Source of the DNA: Verrucomicrobiota bacterium
Lineage (GTDB): Bacteria; Verrucomicrobiota; Verrucomicrobiia; Chthoniobacterales; UBA10450
NCBI GenBank assembly: GCA_003219005.1
Contig: QHPG01000177.1
Coordinates: forward strand, 1-49,440
DNA length: 49,440 bases
Direction of reading: 5' to 3'
The stretch's first letter is position 1, and each line of letters starts with the position of its first letter. The position numbers and the translations under genes were made by a program. Below are positions 27,467 to 37,177 of the stretch, in pieces. The notes under the pieces were generated by a model. The model did not search any database. It was given only the letters and a program-made list of their open reading frames with translations, and was not told the origin of the DNA.

Positions 27467-28330
27467 ATGAGCAAGAATAAGAGACTGCACGAATTGATCG
27501 CGAAAGGCGCGGTGATGCTGCCCGGTGTTCCGAACGCGGCGATGGCGCGGCAGGTGGAGCGCGCTGGATTTGATGCGGTGTATATCAGCGGGGCCGGAAT
27601 GGCGAACGCGACGGCTGGTGTGCCGGACATCGGGCTGCTCACGATGACAGAGGTTGTCAGACTCGCCGGGTACATTGCAAATGCGGTAACAATTCCGACA
27701 ATTGTCGATGGCGATACCGGTTTTGGAGGAGCGGACAATGTGGCCCGGACAATTCATGAGCTCGAAGCCGCCGGTCTGGCCGGTTGTCACATTGAAGACC
27801 AGGAATTTCCTAAGCGCTGTGGACATCTGGCCGGGAAATCGCTGGTCGATCTTGAGGAGATGGCCGCCAAAATCAAAGCGGCGGTGGCGGCGCGCCGTGA
27901 CCCGAATTTCATGATCATCGTACGGACAGATGCGCGCGCGGTCGAAAATTTCGATCGCACGGTCGAGCGAGCGGGTGAATATCATGCCGCCGGCGCCGAC
28001 GCAATTTTTCCGGAGGCGTTGCAAAGTGCCGAAGAGTTTCGCGATTTTGCGAAGGAAATTGATGTGCCATTGCTCGCGAACATGACTGAGTTTGGAAAAA
28101 GTCCGCTGTTGACCTTTGAACAGTTCGCGGACTTTGGCTACCGGATGGTGATTTTCCCGCAAAGCGCCTTTCGCGTTTCAATGAAGACGAGTGAAAAGTT
28201 TTTTGCGGCGCTAAAGAAAACCGGGACGCAATCCGATTGGCTCGACAAGATGCAAACGCGTGAGGAACTTTACGAATTGCTCGAGTACGATCCGGCAGCG
28301 GAGAGTTGGAACACGAACGTCGAACGTTAA
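27467..28330 (+). CDS. prpB: Methylisocitrate lyase
   Basis: PGVPNAAMARQVERAGFDAVYISGAGMA, IVDGDTGFGGADNVARTIHELEAAGLAGCHIEDQEFPKRCGHLAGKSL, MIIVRTDARAVE, NMTEFGKSPLL. Confidence 0.95.
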   Translation: MSKNKRLHELIAKGAVMLPGVPNAAMARQVERAGFDAVYISGAGMANATAGVPDIGLLTMTEVVRLAGYIANAVTIPTIVDGDTGFGGADNVARTIHELEAAGLAGCHIEDQEFPKRCGHLAGKSLVDLEEMAAKIKAAVAARRDPNFMIIVRTDARAVENFDRTVERAGEYHAAGADAIFPEALQSAEEFRDFAKEIDVPLLANMTEFGKSPLLTFEQFADFGYRMVIFPQSAFRVSMKTSEKFFAALKKTGTQSDWLDKMQTREELYELLEYDPAAESWNTNVER

Positions 28331-28383
28331 CTCATTAAGTCCAGTGAGTTGAACGATTGCGATTCGCAAGTAAAGAGAAACCA

Positions 28384-29523
28384 ATGGCTACCGAAAAGAA
28401 ACCAGAATACAGCCCGGGGCTGGCCGGCGTTATTGCCGGGGAAACTTCGATTTGCTGGGTCGATCCCAACGCCGGGCTGATGTATCGGGGCTACGACATT
28501 CATGAAATGGCTGAGAAAGCTAGTTTTGAGGAGGTCGCTTACCTGCTGCTGAATGGCGAGTTGCCCAACGGCAAACAGTTGGTCGAGTTTACGCAGCAAA
28601 TTGCCGCAGAACGCGCTCTGCCGGGTCCCGTAACGGAAATGCTGCGGCTGCTGCCGAGCGCGACCCACCCGATGGATATGCTGCGCACTGGGGTGTCAAT
28701 GCTGAGCGCGTTCGACAAGGATCTCAGCGAGAACTCGCACGATGCCAACGTTCGCAAGTCGATTCGACTGATCGCGCGCGTTTCCACTTTAATCACCGAC
28801 GGCTGGCGCATTTCGCACGGCGAAGAACCGCTCCCGGAACGACCGGATCTCACGCAGGCGGGCAATTTCTTTTACAAGCTGGACGGCAAAGTTCCGCAGG
28901 ATTGGCAAATCCGAATGTTGGATACGATTTTCAATCTTTACGCCGACCATGAATTCAACGCCTCCACTTTCGCGGCACGCGTGACGGCTTCGACGCTGGC
29001 GGGGATCTACGCCGCGGTGACCTCCGCAGTCGCGACGCTTAAAGGTCCGTTGCACGGCGGCGCCAATGAAGAATCGATGAAGATGCTCGAGGAAATCGGG
29101 ACACCGGATCAGGCGGAAGCGTGGCTGATGAAAAAACTTGCGACGAAAGAAAAGGTCATGGGTTTCGGCCATCGAGTTTACAAAAAAGGTGATTCACGCG
29201 TGCCGGTGATGCGAGAGATCGGGCGCGAACTCGGCAACCGCATCGGCAAGGAAAATTGGGTGCCGATTTGCGAAAAACTCGAAGAAGTAATGGATCGCGA
29301 GAAACATCTTTGCGCCAATGTGGATCTTTACGCCGCGCCGGTGTTTTGGATGTTTGGTTTTCCGCCGGAGCTGAACACGCCGCTTTTTGCTGCGTCGCGC
29401 GTGGCTGGCTGGTGCGCGCACGTCACGGAGCAACACGATCACAATCGGCTAATCCGGCCGCGTTCACTTTACACGGGTCCCCAATTGCGCCCGTACCCAG
29501 AGTCGCCTGCGCGTGGCGCATAG
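28384..29523 (+). CDS. prpC: 2-methylcitrate synthase / citrate synthase family
   Basis: GLAGVIAGETSICWVDPNAGLMYRGYDIHEMA, FNLYADHEFNASTFAARVTAST, LKGPLHGGANE, VMGFGHRVYKKGDSRVPVM. Confidence 0.93.
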   Translation: MATEKKPEYSPGLAGVIAGETSICWVDPNAGLMYRGYDIHEMAEKASFEEVAYLLLNGELPNGKQLVEFTQQIAAERALPGPVTEMLRLLPSATHPMDMLRTGVSMLSAFDKDLSENSHDANVRKSIRLIARVSTLITDGWRISHGEEPLPERPDLTQAGNFFYKLDGKVPQDWQIRMLDTIFNLYADHEFNASTFAARVTASTLAGIYAAVTSAVATLKGPLHGGANEESMKMLEEIGTPDQAEAWLMKKLATKEKVMGFGHRVYKKGDSRVPVMREIGRELGNRIGKENWVPICEKLEEVMDREKHLCANVDLYAAPVFWMFGFPPELNTPLFAASRVAGWCAHVTEQHDHNRLIRPRSLYTGPQLRPYPESPARGA

Positions 29524-29533
29524 AGTTTCAAAC

Positions 29534-29596
29534 TGTAGCGGCGGTCTATGACCTCCGAGCTCGCTTATTTTCGGCGCTCATAGAGCGCCGCTACAA
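29534..29596. repeat. Hairpin repeat family B copy 4
   Basis: TGTAGCGGCGGTCTATGACC...GGCGCTCATAGAGCGCCGCTACAA. Confidence 0.8.
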
Positions 29597-30063
29597 TGGA
29601 AAAACCGCAATCACTTCAGGAAAAGTATGCGCCAAACAACGTCTGCTGGGGTTGCGGCCCAGCGAACCCTGATGGGTTGCACATTCGAAGCTTTCCAAAA
29701 AACGGGGAAGTGGTCGCCGAGTGGACACCGGAGAAAAAATACGAAGCTTTTGATGGAGTTTTGAATGGCGGAGTGATTGGCACGTTGCTCGATTGCCACT
29801 GCAACTGGACAGCGGCTTATCATCTGATGAAACGTGCAAACGAGGATCGCCCGCCGTGCACGGTCACCGCGGAATACTCGATTAAATTGCTGCGGCCAAC
29901 TCCGACGAACGATTCGGTGTTTCTTTCTGCCAGAATTGTGGATCTGACGGATGATCGCGCGACCGTCGAGGGGACATTGAGCGCCGGCGGAAAAGTCTGC
30001 GCCATTTGTCGCGGAATTTTTGTCGCGGTGAAGGAAGATCATCCCGCATATCATAGATGGTAG
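29596..30063 (+). CDS. PaaI-type hotdog-fold thioesterase
   Basis: NNVCWGCGPANPDGLHIRSF...FDGVLNGGVIGTLLDCHCNWTA...TVTAEYSIKLLRPTP. Confidence 0.8.
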   Translation: MEKPQSLQEKYAPNNVCWGCGPANPDGLHIRSFPKNGEVVAEWTPEKKYEAFDGVLNGGVIGTLLDCHCNWTAAYHLMKRANEDRPPCTVTAEYSIKLLRPTPTNDSVFLSARIVDLTDDRATVEGTLSAGGKVCAICRGIFVAVKEDHPAYHRW

Positions 30064-30174
30064 GGACGCCGCGCTGTCCCGCAGGCGCGGGAGTCGGCGG
30101 CGGCGCGCTGACCCTGCCAAAGAATTCCGTGCCCGAATTTCGTCGATGCGTCAATGCGCGTGAGTGCTTAATCT

Positions 30175-31098
30175 TTGCATATGAAAACACTCGATCTTCT
30201 TCCGCCGCCGGAAACGATGTATCGCGCGCTCGTGAATCGCGATTCGAGCTTCGAAGGAATTTTTTATGTCGGCGTGCGCACAACTGGAATTTTCTGCCGG
30301 CCTACATGCACGGCGAAAAAGCCGGCGCGTGAAAATGCCGATTTCTTTGCGACGCCGGATGACGCGCTGGAGAGCGGTTATCGTCCCTGTTTGCGCTGCC
30401 ATCCACTTGATTCAACTGGTCGCCCGCCAAAACTGATCGAGCGCCTGCGCACTGAAGTCGAGCGCGCGCCGGGCGGACGTGTGACAGACAAGGAACTCGC
30501 CGCGATGGCGATCGATCCATCTACAGCGCGGCGGCAATTCAAACGCCACGGTGAAGCACCAACGGTAGCAAAGGGTCGCGCTCCGCTCTTTGCGGAGCGA
30601 ATTGATACGCCGCTCGGCGCGATGATTGCCGTCGCGGATGATCGCGGTTTGCGTTTGCTGGAGTTTATCGATCGGCGCGCGACCGAACGCGAATTATCGA
30701 TTTTACGCAAGCGACTGCGAACAAATGTAGTGCCGGGTGAGCATCGTTATCTCACTGCCACACATCAACAGCTGGCCGATTATTTTTCCGCCAAAAGTCT
30801 GGAGTTCGATATCCCGCTCGCGCCGGTTGGCTCCGAGTTTCAATTGCGCGCCTGGAAGATCTTGCAGTCAATTCCAGTTGGCGAAACCCGCTCATATTCC
30901 TGGATGGCGAAACGCCTCGGGGATGAAAATGCGCGCCGCGCAGTCGGCCGCGCCAATGGCACAAATATGATTTGCATCATCATTCCGTGCCACCGCGTCA
31001 TTCGTGCCGATGGCACATTATGCGGGTACGGGGGCGGATTGTGGCGCAAGAAATGGCTGCTCGATCACGAACGGCGCCGGAAAGAAAGTGGGAGATGA
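30175..31098 (+). CDS. ada: Ada-like methylated-DNA-protein-cysteine methyltransferase (Ada Zn-binding domain, short HTH, OGT domain)
   Basis: VGVRTTGIFCRPTCTAKKPARENADFFATPDDALESGYRPCLRCHP (Ada 4-Cys) and IIPCHRVIRADGTLCGYGGGLWRKKWLLDHE (OGT PCHR). Confidence 0.92.
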   Translation: MHMKTLDLLPPPETMYRALVNRDSSFEGIFYVGVRTTGIFCRPTCTAKKPARENADFFATPDDALESGYRPCLRCHPLDSTGRPPKLIERLRTEVERAPGGRVTDKELAAMAIDPSTARRQFKRHGEAPTVAKGRAPLFAERIDTPLGAMIAVADDRGLRLLEFIDRRATERELSILRKRLRTNVVPGEHRYLTATHQQLADYFSAKSLEFDIPLAPVGSEFQLRAWKILQSIPVGETRSYSWMAKRLGDENARRAVGRANGTNMICIIIPCHRVIRADGTLCGYGGGLWRKKWLLDHERRRKESGR

Positions 31099-31165
31099 GA
31101 CGTGAGAAGTGAACTGGCGTTCTTCCACTTCTCATCAATCACTCATCACTTCTCAACGGAGAAAA

Positions 31166-31239
31166 CGCGCCCGGGGTGACTCGAACACCCGACCCACGGA
31201 TTAGAAATCCGTTGCTCTATCCGGCTGAGCTACGGGCGC
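31166..31239 (-). tRNA. tRNA-Arg (anticodon TCT)
   Basis: Reverse strand: GCGCCCGTAGCTCAGCCGGATAGAGCAACGGATTTCTAATCCGTGGGTCGGGTGTTCGAGTCACCCCGGGCGC + G. Cloverleaf stems pair; loop TTTCTAA. Confidence 0.95.
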
Positions 31240-31400
31240 AGATTTAGCACGGACATATACCGCGTTTTGCGACGAATAAAAGAACGCGGGCTGCGCCGTT
31301 CGTAGTTTTGCTCAAGATAAGTACCAAGTGGAAGACCAGCGGTACCAATATTTTTTTGGACCTTGCACGGATAAAGAATCGCAGGCGCTGCAAAATAGGA

Positions 31401-31443
31401 GACCGGCGGATTCGCCCATTGCGCCCTGCGAATTCCGCCGGTC
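31401..31443. repeat. GACCGGCGG hairpin, family D copy 1
   Basis: GACCGGCGGATTCGC-CCATTGCGCCCT-GCGAATTCCGCCGGTC. Confidence 0.85.
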
Positions 31444-31503
31444 AATTAACCGAAAATTATAGAACTACCCCCGGCTCTGACCAATCGACCGGGCAAAACC
31501 GGA

Positions 31504-32202
31504 TCACTGGCTTGCGTATCCGTGATCCTGCTCGTACGCGCGAATTGCTCGACGCGTCTGCGGTCCCAGGACACCGTCAACGGACCCATGGTAATAACCG
31601 GCACGAGCGAGCCGACGCTGTAGCTCAGCCACTCTGGAGTGGCTGCTGTCGCCGTATCTATTACCAGAGCTATTACCAGAGCCGTACGCATTACCGTAGC
31701 CGGAGTCGCCGTATCCGTTGCCTCCGTAACCATAACCGTAGCCGTAGCCGTAGGGGGCACCGTAACCGTAGCCATACGGATAGCCATAACCATATCCGTA
31801 GCCGTACGGATAGCCCCAGCCCCATGAATCCCAGCCCCAGCCCCACCACAACGGAAAGCCGAAGGAACCTATGAAGATCACATCATTACCATGATGATGG
31901 CCCCAGTTGCCGCCATGCCAATTGCCACCGCCCCAGTTGCCGCCATGCCCGTTGTGTCCGCTCCAATTGCCGCCGTGCCAGTTGTTACCGCTCTGGTTGC
32001 CGCCATGCCAGTTGCCGCCGCTCCAGCGCTGGCCGCCCGACGCACCCATTCCAGGGTGGCCGCCCATTCCGGCGCGCCCACCCATCGAGGAGAAATGATG
32101 GCCGCCACCGCCTCCACTGCGGGGTGCAGCCGTGAGAACTGGCGCAGTCAGCATCACTGCAACAAAACAACCAAAGAAAAACAGAAGTTTAGAATTATTC
32201 AT
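31504..32202 (-). CDS. Secreted Gly/Trp/His/Asn + GYGYPYG low-complexity repeat protein with C-terminal peptidoglycan-binding domain
   Basis: Signal peptide MNNSKLLFFFGCFVAVMLTAPVLTAA, GGNWHGGN repeats, YGYGYGYPYGYGYG tract, and PG_binding_1 ELQRRLARAGYYHGSVDGVLGPQTRRAIRAYEQDHG. Confidence 0.88.
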   Translation of the reverse strand: MNNSKLLFFFGCFVAVMLTAPVLTAAPRSGGGGGHHFSSMGGRAGMGGHPGMGASGGQRWSGGNWHGGNQSGNNWHGGNWSGHNGHGGNWGGGNWHGGNWGHHHGNDVIFIGSFGFPLWWGWGWDSWGWGYPYGYGYGYGYPYGYGYGAPYGYGYGYGYGGNGYGDSGYGNAYGSGNSSGNRYGDSSHSRVAELQRRLARAGYYHGSVDGVLGPQTRRAIRAYEQDHGYASQ

Positions 32203-32292
32203 AATCGGTCGAGGTTTTTGTATCTACATCATTAGACACCGCACGCGATTCAAAGTCTCATTTTATTTTTACGGTGGCAAAGAATTAAATAA

Positions 32293-32336
32293 GACCGGCG
32301 GCTCGCCCCCCCTTTTTTCCCTGCGAACCGCCGGTC
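32293..32336. repeat. GACCGGCGG hairpin, family D copy 2
   Basis: GACCGGCGGCTCGC-CCCCCCTTTTTTCCCT-GCGAACCGCCGGTC. Confidence 0.85.
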
Positions 32337-32493
32337 AAAACCAACCGAACTCACCGCTCACCCGCTGGGTGCGTGCGCACCTCTCCCCTGAGATTCCTTC
32401 ATCTAATTAAAAACCGCCAATCGGCTGGAGTTTCGCATTGATTCTTACTGGTCAGCGCGCAGCTATCTCGATTATTATCGCGCCTTAATCACT

Positions 32494-33771
32494 ATGGCGC
32501 GTGCCGCGATCTTTATATCCATCGTCCTCACAGCGCACGTGCTTCGCGCCGCGACGCTGGAACGCAGCGTGAGTCCGTCGCGCGAATTCGTCATCTACGG
32601 AGCTGACGCGCAATTGCGCGGCGCTGTTTCTGACTTGGCAGAGCGAACAAAGGTCGATTGTCTGGCGCTGTTGCGGCAACGCGACAACTGGATCGTCCCT
32701 GTCGTGGTGAACCTCCAACCGCAGCAGGCGAATCTTCCCGAAATTCCGCCGGCCAACCTCCGATTTAGCCAGACCGGTTTCGGCCTCAAGCTGCAGGTCG
32801 ACCTGACAATCTCGAAGAACCTCGACGCTTCCTTGATGGAGCGCGAACTGCTGCGCGCGATTTTATTGGAGATGATTTATCGAAAAGAATCGCACATCGC
32901 GGCCGGTAGCGTGTTCGTCGAGCCGCCGGATTGGTTAATTGACGGCGTGCTTGCCCTTTCGCCTACGAGCGATCACGGACAGTTGATCGAGGCTCTCACT
33001 ACCGCGCACAAGACAGAATCGCTGGAGACGTTTCTTCGTCAACGCCCAAAACTCCTCGATTCCGCGGGCCGGACGCTTTATCGCGCATACTCTTTTGCGC
33101 TCGTGCAAATGCTAATCGATGGAAGAAACGGCCTTGCCCTTCTCGCGCATTACATTAGTCATCTATCTAACGCCTCAAATGAGCCGCTTGCGGATTTAAA
33201 GACGCAGTTTCCGTTCCTGGGCGGCGATGTGGAGCGAACCTGGCAGTTGACCTTGAGTCAGTTGAGAAATTTGCAGATGTATCAGTTTCTCACCTTCGCC
33301 GAAAGCGAGCGATACCTTGATGAATTGTTGCGCGTGAAAATCTCAGAAGCGAATAAGCCAGCCAGGCTGACTGGTCTTGACGAACTCGCGCGACACAAAG
33401 TATCTGCAAGCGAGAAAATGGCGCTGAGCGAGTTGAACCGTGAATTACTCGTATTTGTTGCGCAGGCCAATCCGGTTTTGCGCCCGCTTGCGCGTGAATA
33501 CCAGGAAATCGTGGCGTTGCTTGCCCGTGGGAAGAGGAAACGAATCGCGAAGCGTTTGTCGCGTTTGGAGGTCACTCGCAAAGAACTCGCCGCTCGAATG
33601 AGTGATATTGACGACTACATGAACTGGTTTGAAGCCACTCAAATGAAAAGCCGCAGCGGGAATTTCACTGGCTATCTCAAAGCCGCGAACCACTCGCAGC
33701 TCTCGGCACCAAAGCGGCACGATCCGCTTTCAGTTTACGTAGATGCGCTGGAGGACCAATTCGAAAATTGA
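32494..33771 (+). CDS. Conserved secreted hypothetical protein, possibly degenerate metallopeptidase-like
   Basis: 425-aa ORF with hydrophobic N-terminus. RELLRAILLEMIYRKES and PPDWLIDGVLAL resemble the HExxH-helix and PxWLxxG segments of gluzincins, but HExxH is absent. Confidence 0.55.
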   Translation: MARAAIFISIVLTAHVLRAATLERSVSPSREFVIYGADAQLRGAVSDLAERTKVDCLALLRQRDNWIVPVVVNLQPQQANLPEIPPANLRFSQTGFGLKLQVDLTISKNLDASLMERELLRAILLEMIYRKESHIAAGSVFVEPPDWLIDGVLALSPTSDHGQLIEALTTAHKTESLETFLRQRPKLLDSAGRTLYRAYSFALVQMLIDGRNGLALLAHYISHLSNASNEPLADLKTQFPFLGGDVERTWQLTLSQLRNLQMYQFLTFAESERYLDELLRVKISEANKPARLTGLDELARHKVSASEKMALSELNRELLVFVAQANPVLRPLAREYQEIVALLARGKRKRIAKRLSRLEVTRKELAARMSDIDDYMNWFEATQMKSRSGNFTGYLKAANHSQLSAPKRHDPLSVYVDALEDQFEN

Positions 33772-33850
33772 GCAAATCTGGACAGACTCTTGCCCCTTTC
33801 GGCTTTGACGATTATGTTGAGCAGCGCGTTTGGATGCGCATTTTCTGTTG

Positions 33851-34297
33851 ATGCAAAAGATTGGTTTCGCCGAAGCTCTCGACTCAATTGTTGCCAACGA
33901 CCCACGTTATCAGCGGGACGCCTATGCCTTTCTGCGCGACGCGCTCGATTTCAGCACCAAGCAACAGAAGAAAATCAAAGGCGTCAGCGTTCGTCACGTG
34001 ACCGGGCCGGAATTGCTCGATGGAGCGCGGCGGTACGCTCTTAAGGAATTCGGACCCATGGTGATGACAGTTTTCGACAACTGGGGCATTCATTCCTGCG
34101 AGGACATCGGGAACATGGTTTTTAACCTGATCGGCGCCGGGATATTTGGAAAGACCGAGGAGGATTCGATCGAGGACTTCAAGAATGTTTACGATTTTGG
34201 AGAGGCTTTTGTGAAACCGTTCGCGCCAGCGAAACCACCAAGGGCGAAACCGCCGGCGCAATTGCCAGCACCGAAGCCGGCTGCATCGAAAAGCTGA
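33851..34297 (+). CDS. Minf_1886-like (Verrucomicrobia/Planctomycetes-restricted) small protein
   Basis: IVANDPRYQRDAYAFLRDALDFSTKQQKK...VRHVTGPELLDGARRYALKEFGPMVMTVFDNWGIHSCEDIGNMVFNLI...KTEEDSIEDFKNVYDF. Confidence 0.75.
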   Translation: MQKIGFAEALDSIVANDPRYQRDAYAFLRDALDFSTKQQKKIKGVSVRHVTGPELLDGARRYALKEFGPMVMTVFDNWGIHSCEDIGNMVFNLIGAGIFGKTEEDSIEDFKNVYDFGEAFVKPFAPAKPPRAKPPAQLPAPKPAASKS

Positions 34298-34384
34298 TCG
34301 GCCATAACTGGTCACTGGGATTGACGCTCGCTGCCCAACGAAGAACTGTCGGCATACCATTCTCCTTCATTCCATAAATTGCCC

Positions 34385-34501
34385 TGTCATGTTGACCCCT
34401 TCGATTTCACTCAGGACAGGCTTCGCGAAACATCTCGATTTATTCCCGTGAGTGACCCCTCCAGAAATGATCAGAGATTCTTCGCTTCGCTCAGAATGAC
34501 A
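34385..34501. repeat. Dispersed palindromic intergenic repeat, family A copy
   Basis: TGTCATGTTGACCCCTTCGATTTCACTCAGGACAGGCTTCGCGAAACATCTCGA...CAGAGATTCTTCGCTTCGCTCAGAATGACA. Confidence 0.8.
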
Positions 34502-37168
34502 TTTTTGAGATCGCTTATAGCGAATTTCCTCTCAGTGGTTCTATTGTTTGGCATGGTCAATCTGAAAGCTGCGCTGCCTCCCGGCGGGTCGTCCACGATT
34601 ACCTTTCCGCCAAGCACGGCGCAGAAATGGATTTTGCCGAACGGACTGACGATCATCGTGCAGGAAGATCATAGCGCGCCGGTGGCGAGTGTGCAGGCGT
34701 TGTGTTCCACGGGAAGCATCTACGAAGATCAGCATATGGGCGCGGGCTTGTCTCATATTCTCGAGCACATGCTTTTCAAGGGCACCAAAACGCGATCGAG
34801 CAACGAGATCGCGCAAAGAATCCAGGATGTCGGTGGATACATCAACGCCTACACTTCCTTTGATCGCACAGTTTTTTGGATTGATGTGCCGAAAGATGGC
34901 GTCGCCACCGCTTTGGATGTTTTGGCTGATGCAATGATGAACTCCACCTTGCCGCCGGAAGAATATCAGAAAGAGCAGGAAGTCATTCGGCGCGAGTTTG
35001 CCATGGGCATGGATGATCCCGATCGCATGGCGGGGTTGCTCCTTTTTGCGACGGCTTACGAGCGGCACCCCTATCGATTCCCGGTCATCGGCGAGCTCGA
35101 AATCTATAACCAGCTCACCCAGGAGCAGGTGATGCAGTATTACAAGACGCGCTACGTTCCGAACAATCTCACCTTCGTCATCGTGGGAGATGTGGATGCA
35201 GAAAAAGTGCGGCAACAGCTCGCTGAGCTGTTCAAACCGTATCCCGAGAAATCGCTGAAGCCTCTGTTTATTCCTGCGGAGCCTCCGCAACTTGGCCGGC
35301 GCGAAGTGAATCAGGAATTTGCGACTGAACTGACGCATCTCTCGATGGCGTGGCACATCCCGGAGCTTACAAATCCAGACGTGCCTGCGCTCGATCTGCT
35401 CTCAACCATACTCGGCGACGGGCGCAGCTCGCGTTTGTATCGGCGCGTGCGTGAAGAAGCCGGTCTGGCGTTTGGCATATCGGCATTCTCTTATACGCCG
35501 GGCGATCCAGGTTTGTTTGGCATCGACGCCACTGTCGATCCAAAGAAACACGAGGCAGCCGAGGAACTTGCGCTGCGTATCGTGGATGAGGTGAAACACG
35601 CCGGCGTCACCGCAGAGGAATTGGCGAAGGCAAAGAAAATCACGCTCAGTCATCATCTCGGCTCGCTGACCACTATGCGTGGCCAGGCATCGGACATTGG
35701 CTCGAACTGGTTGCTCACGCGGAATCTGAATTTTAGTCGCGATTATTTGGACGCAGTTCAGAAACTGACGCTCGAGGACATCAAACGCGTCGCCGCAACT
35801 TATCTCACAGAAAACAATCTGACAGTTGTCTCATTGAACCCAAAGGGCTCGCTGGCCGGAAAAGCGGAAGGCGCGAAAGCGGTCGCCGCGGGTGAGATCC
35901 AAAAATTTGAGCTGTCAAACGGACTGCGACTGCTGGTGCGCGAAGATCCTCGCTTGCCAATCGTGGCGATGGGCGCGGTTTTTCGCGGCGGCCTTCTCGC
36001 AGAGAACCCGCAGGACAACGGCATCACGCGGTTGATGGCCAAGGTGCTGTTGAAAGGAACCAAGACGCGCACAGCCGAGCAAATCGCGAACCAGATCGAA
36101 GCCGTGGGCGGTTCCATTTCGAGCGACGCCGGTAACAACAGCTTCACCGTGTCGGTCGATGTCACCAAGCCGGACGTGAAATTGAGCTTGGACTTGCTCT
36201 CGGACGTGTTGCTCAACGCCACGATGCCGGAAAAAGCGATCACGCGTGAAAAAGAGATCCAGATCGCCGCCATCCAGCAGGAGGAAGAGCAGTTGACGAC
36301 GGTCGCGCGCAACATCATGCGACAGGCGCTGTTTCCGCAGCATCCGTACGCGCTGCGCTCAAATGGCTCGGTCGAGTCCGTCCAAGGGTTGACACAAAAA
36401 GATTTGCTCGAATTTCGCGATCGCTACGTCGTCGCGAAAAACGGCGTCGTTTTTGTCTTTGGCGATGTGAAGGCGTCCGAGATGAAGCAACTGCTCGAGC
36501 AAACGCTCGGCAAAATGAAGCCCGGCGCGCTTGCCCTGACCGACGCCAAACCTTCCGTGCCTTTGGGCAAACCGGAAACCGTTGAAAGCTACAAAGACAA
36601 AGCGCAGGGCGTGATCATGGTCGGGTTCCGCGGCGCCAGCCTGTCCAGTCCCGATCGGTACGCGCTGGACTTAGTCGACGAGGCGAGCAGCGATCTCGGC
36701 TCGCGCTTCTTCATTCGGATTCGCGAGCAAATGGGGCTGGCCTATTACGTGGGCGCCGGCCAGATGCAAGGTCTGGTGCCCGGACTTTTTTCATTTTATG
36801 TCGGCACGGATCCGCAAAAAATTGAGCCCGTAAAAACGGCGTTGCTCGATGAAATTCACAAGCTCGCCAGCGATGGCCTTACTCCTGAAGAATTGGCGCG
36901 GGCGAAAAAGAAATTGATCGGGCAACAGGAGATCGCCAATCAAAGCAACGACGCTTTCGGTTATCATTGCGCGCTCGACGAGCTTTACGGGTTGGGCTTC
37001 GATTATTACAAGGGACTTGAGCACGACGTGAACGCAGTGACGCTCGATGACACTAAAAAAGTGGCGGCGAAATATTTTCGCGATCAACCGTATGTTTTGG
37101 CAACAGTGCGACCCGCCTCCGCTGAAGCTACGGCGGGCAGGCCGCCCGCTTCACCAAAACCGAAATAG
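34498..37168 (+). CDS. M16 family peptidase, two fused M16 modules
   Basis: HILEHMLFKGTKTRSSNEI (HxxEH) in the N-terminal half; the second half has LMAKVLLKGTKTR without HxxEH. The ORF-track N-terminus translates a repeat, so the start was moved to about 34498 (MTFLRSLIANFLSVVLLFGMV). Confidence 0.92.
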
Positions 37169-37177
37169 GAGTGAGCC

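Noticed and set aside
26025-29523. prpD-prpB-prpC block as an unusual system
   Set aside because: Standard methylcitrate cycle gene set; only gene order is noted.
31308-31874. 188-aa plus-strand ORF rich in RSRTHYRSRSRR (SR-like protein)
   Set aside because: Antisense shadow of the GYG repeat gene; that composition is the complement of GYGYPYG codons.
31690-32100. Regularly spaced repeats that could suggest a CRISPR array
   Set aside because: They are in-frame codon repeats of GGNWHGGN and YGYGYP in a protein with a signal peptide and a PG-binding domain; no uniform repeat/spacer structure.
34379-34497. N-terminal extension of the M16 peptidase (MPCHVDPFDFTQDRL...)
   Set aside because: It translates repeat family A; a hydrophobic signal-like start at about 34498 is better supported.
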